Assembly (NCBI GenBank): GCA_020041925.1 | Contig: CP083409.1 | Origin: Faucicola osloensis_D | Lineage (GTDB): Bacteria > Pseudomonadota > Gammaproteobacteria > Pseudomonadales > Moraxellaceae | Length of the DNA stretch: 64,000 nt | Strand: one strand, 5' to 3' | Shown: positions 62,498 to 64,000 of the stretch, one piece after another | Numbering within the stretch: position 1 is the first letter of the stretch | How the letters are laid out: the number at the start of each line of letters is the position of its first letter | The notes under the pieces: generated by a model | Seen by the model: only the letters and a program-made list of their open reading frames with translations | Database searches by the model: none | Told to the model about the DNA's origin: nothing | Program-made: the position numbers and the translations under genes

Positions 62498-63282
62498 CCA
62501 CTAAAAGCTTTGAATAAGGCGTTAACACCTAACAGTAATAAAATCACCAACGTCATATTTTTGAACATTTTTTGTGAGATTTTATGGCGAAAATAAAACC
62601 CGATATACAAACACAGCAACGACAACAGCGTCGCCACGCCAATCACGCCCAATTCTGTCGTTGGTAGGCTCACGAACCCTTGCCACAGCACGATGAGCTG
62701 AGCAATTTTGCCGACTACATAGCACAGGTTACTGGCTTTAATCAGCTCGGTTTTGGGGTCTAGGCTGCCTTCGGTAGCCGATAGCAAGTACATCACCAGT
62801 AGCGGCGACATGGCATTGGTCGCACCGCCGAGCACGCCTGCCACCAGCCCACTGAAGATTAAACTTGGTTGATTATTGGGCAGTCGAATATTTTTGCCCG
62901 TTTGACTTGCCAAAAACTGGGTCAGCACATATCCGACAATCAATAGCCCAAGCCCGATCAGCAAATAATGCGGTGCGATGAGAAACACCAACTTTGTGCC
63001 GATCAGACTGCCCACAAAACTAGTAAACACCAATAGCCAATATTTTTTGAGGTAGTAGCCAATATTGCCACCCTCCAAAAACACCACCAAGTTAATCACC
63101 AAACACGGCACGACCGTCAGCAGCAGCACATGCGACATCGGATAAAAACTTGCCAATGCTGTTGTCGCAATCAACGTCACGCCAATCCCTGTCAGCCCAT
63201 GAAACATACTGGCGATAGCAAATATCGCGGGGATCATGAGCATCGAAAGCATGACACCTTGCTGAACGGAAAAAATCGCCAT
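62494..63282 (-). CDS. TSUP family (TauE/SafE) membrane permease
   Basis: A second TSUP permease, 262 aa, with about eight membrane helices. The first Gly-rich segment is SMFHGLTGIGVTLIA and the second VAGVLGGATNAMSPLLVMYLL. Substrate unassigned. It starts 6 bp after coaBC and overlaps the 3' end of rsmI by 4 bp on the opposite strand (62494-62497). Confidence 0.82.
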   Translation of the reverse strand: MAIFSVQQGVMLSMLMIPAIFAIASMFHGLTGIGVTLIATTALASFYPMSHVLLLTVVPCLVINLVVFLEGGNIGYYLKKYWLLVFTSFVGSLIGTKLVFLIAPHYLLIGLGLLIVGYVLTQFLASQTGKNIRLPNNQPSLIFSGLVAGVLGGATNAMSPLLVMYLLSATEGSLDPKTELIKASNLCYVVGKIAQLIVLWQGFVSLPTTELGVIGVATLLSLLCLYIGFYFRHKISQKMFKNMTLVILLLLGVNALFKAFSG

Positions 63283-63288
63283 CAGCGA

Positions 63289-64000
63289 CTATCTTACCAA
63301 GGTGAATTTACCCGCTAATTGCTTACCGATTAAGCTGACCAGCTGACTGGCAATGATATCCTTGCTGGCTTTTTCGAGGCTGACTGCGGCGTCTTTGCCC
63401 TTAAAAAACACCGTCATGGCATTGTCATCACTGCCAAAACCAATATCGGTGCGGGACACATCATTACAAGCAATCATATCGAGATTTTTTGCTTCGAGTT
63501 TGCCACGAGCATATTTCTCGATATCTTGGGTTTCTGCCGCAAATCCTACCACAAAAACCTCAGGGAATTCTGTGGCAATGGTCGCCAAAATATCAGGGTT
63601 TTTCACCAAATCCAGCGACATCTGATCTTGCGTTTTTTTAATCTTTTGCGGCACGACATCACGCGTGCGATAATCAGCGACCGCAGCCGTGGCAATAAAA
63701 ATATCGGTCGCTGTACTGGCAGGTTCAACTTCAATATCATTGCCAAATTCATCATGGTCATGATGGTGGTGATGATCATGGTCATGGTCGTGATCGTCAT
63801 GGCAATCACATATATCGTCACTGGCGCATTGGCGAGCGGTCATTAGCATTTCTTCAGCCGATAACACATCGATACGATTGACCAGTAGTGGCGTTGGCAG
63901 CGGTACTTTACCCCCAACGATCAAAGTTACCCTCGCACCTGCATTACGGCACGCTTTTGCCAGCGCAAAACCCATTTTGCCCGTGGAATGATTGGATAGA
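63289..64000 (-). CDS. coaBC: Phosphopantothenoylcysteine synthetase domain of CoaBC (partial)
   Basis: The 3' part of coaBC, running off the right edge of the window. The reading frame is open to 64000 and encodes SNHSTGKMGFALAKA at the junction, the nucleotide-binding start of the CoaB domain; VKNPDILATIA, FVVGFAAETQDIEKYAR and CNDVS follow. CoaB ligates cysteine to 4'-phosphopantothenate. The N-terminal CoaC half is outside. A His/Asp-rich insert (coding positions 63721-63819) separates two conserved blocks. CoaX is at 50.9 kb. Confidence 0.93.
   Translation of the reverse strand, partial: LSNHSTGKMGFALAKACRNAGARVTLIVGGKVPLPTPLLVNRIDVLSAEEMLMTARQCASDDICDCHDDHDHDHDHHHHHDHDEFGNDIEVEPASTATDIFIATAAVADYRTRDVVPQKIKKTQDQMSLDLVKNPDILATIATEFPEVFVVGFAAETQDIEKYARGKLEAKNLDMIACNDVSRTDIGFGSDDNAMTVFFKGKDAAVSLEKASKDIIASQLVSLIGKQLAGKFTLVR

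Noticed and set aside
1..64000. tRNA, rRNA, CRISPR array, insertion sequence or prophage
   Set aside because: No cloverleaf with T-loop consensus, no regularly spaced repeat-spacer pattern, no transposase, integrase or phage structural gene was found in reading the window.

Overview
The window looks like ordinary chromosome from a Moraxellaceae gammaproteobacterium, most likely the Moraxella (Faucicola) osloensis / Psychrobacter neighbourhood. This is inferred from moderate-to-low GC, a wax ester synthase/DGAT-type acyltransferase, a secreted lipase paired with its foldase, a short-form HisG, the mutS-fdxA pair, and the protein sequences themselves. I see no rRNA, tRNA, CRISPR array, insertion sequence, prophage or integron. 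Most of the 57 protein genes are housekeeping.

Layout. 1-605 is AT-rich non-coding DNA with two perfect DnaA boxes. 0.6-8.3 kb: a small lytic transglycosylase, HtpX, a DUF2789 protein, malate dehydrogenase, an RNase T2-like protein with a destroyed active site, Slt70-like transglycosylase and a methyltransferase. 8.4-14.6 kb: MiaB, an AT-rich orphan with a HEPN-like RX4H motif, a lone GspE ATPase, ThiG and a WS/DGAT acyltransferase. 14.7-18.2 kb: a glutamate/aspartate-type ABC importer (gltIJKL order) with an intercistronic hairpin after the binding protein. 18.6-25.6 kb: Hsp33, then a minus-strand cluster ParA-like ATPase > membrane protein > TopA > NYN-LOTUS protein, then a DUF2799 lipoprotein. 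25.8-36.7 kb: TtcA, an AI-2E family permease, PurM-PurN, a likely operon (ODP-type metallo-beta-lactamase fold protein > BioC-like methyltransferase > UbiA), TsaB, UppP-RsmJ and an Ala-rich lipoprotein. 36.8-49.8 kb: SecA, adenine deaminase, MutS-FdxA, Dxs-SuhB, RibA and a TSUP permease. 49.9-56.3 kb: BirA-CoaX, a lipoprotein, a TerC/CBS/CorC protein, and lipase plus foldase. 56.4-64 kb: HisD, then MurA > HisG > GGCT-like protein preceded by a BolA-family gene, YraN, a secreted protein, RsmI, a second TSUP permease and the 3' part of coaBC, cut by the window edge.

Gene cooperation. Envelope: MurA, UppP, two transglycosylases and SecA. RNA modification: MiaB, TtcA, TsaB, RsmJ and RsmI. Cofactors: CoaX and CoaB, BirA and BioC, RibA, ThiG, Dxs, UbiA. 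The lipase probably leaves the cell by type II secretion, whose ATPase GspE is also here.

The points most worth a second look are the AT-rich HEPN-like orphan, the NYN-LOTUS gene stop-start coupled to topA, the catalytically dead RNase T2 homologue, a His/Asp-rich insert inside CoaB, low-complexity inserts or tails in TopA, ParA, TtcA and MutS, and a recurring pattern of short (10-18 bp) tandem duplications between genes and in one coding region. I found no clear undescribed multi-gene system.
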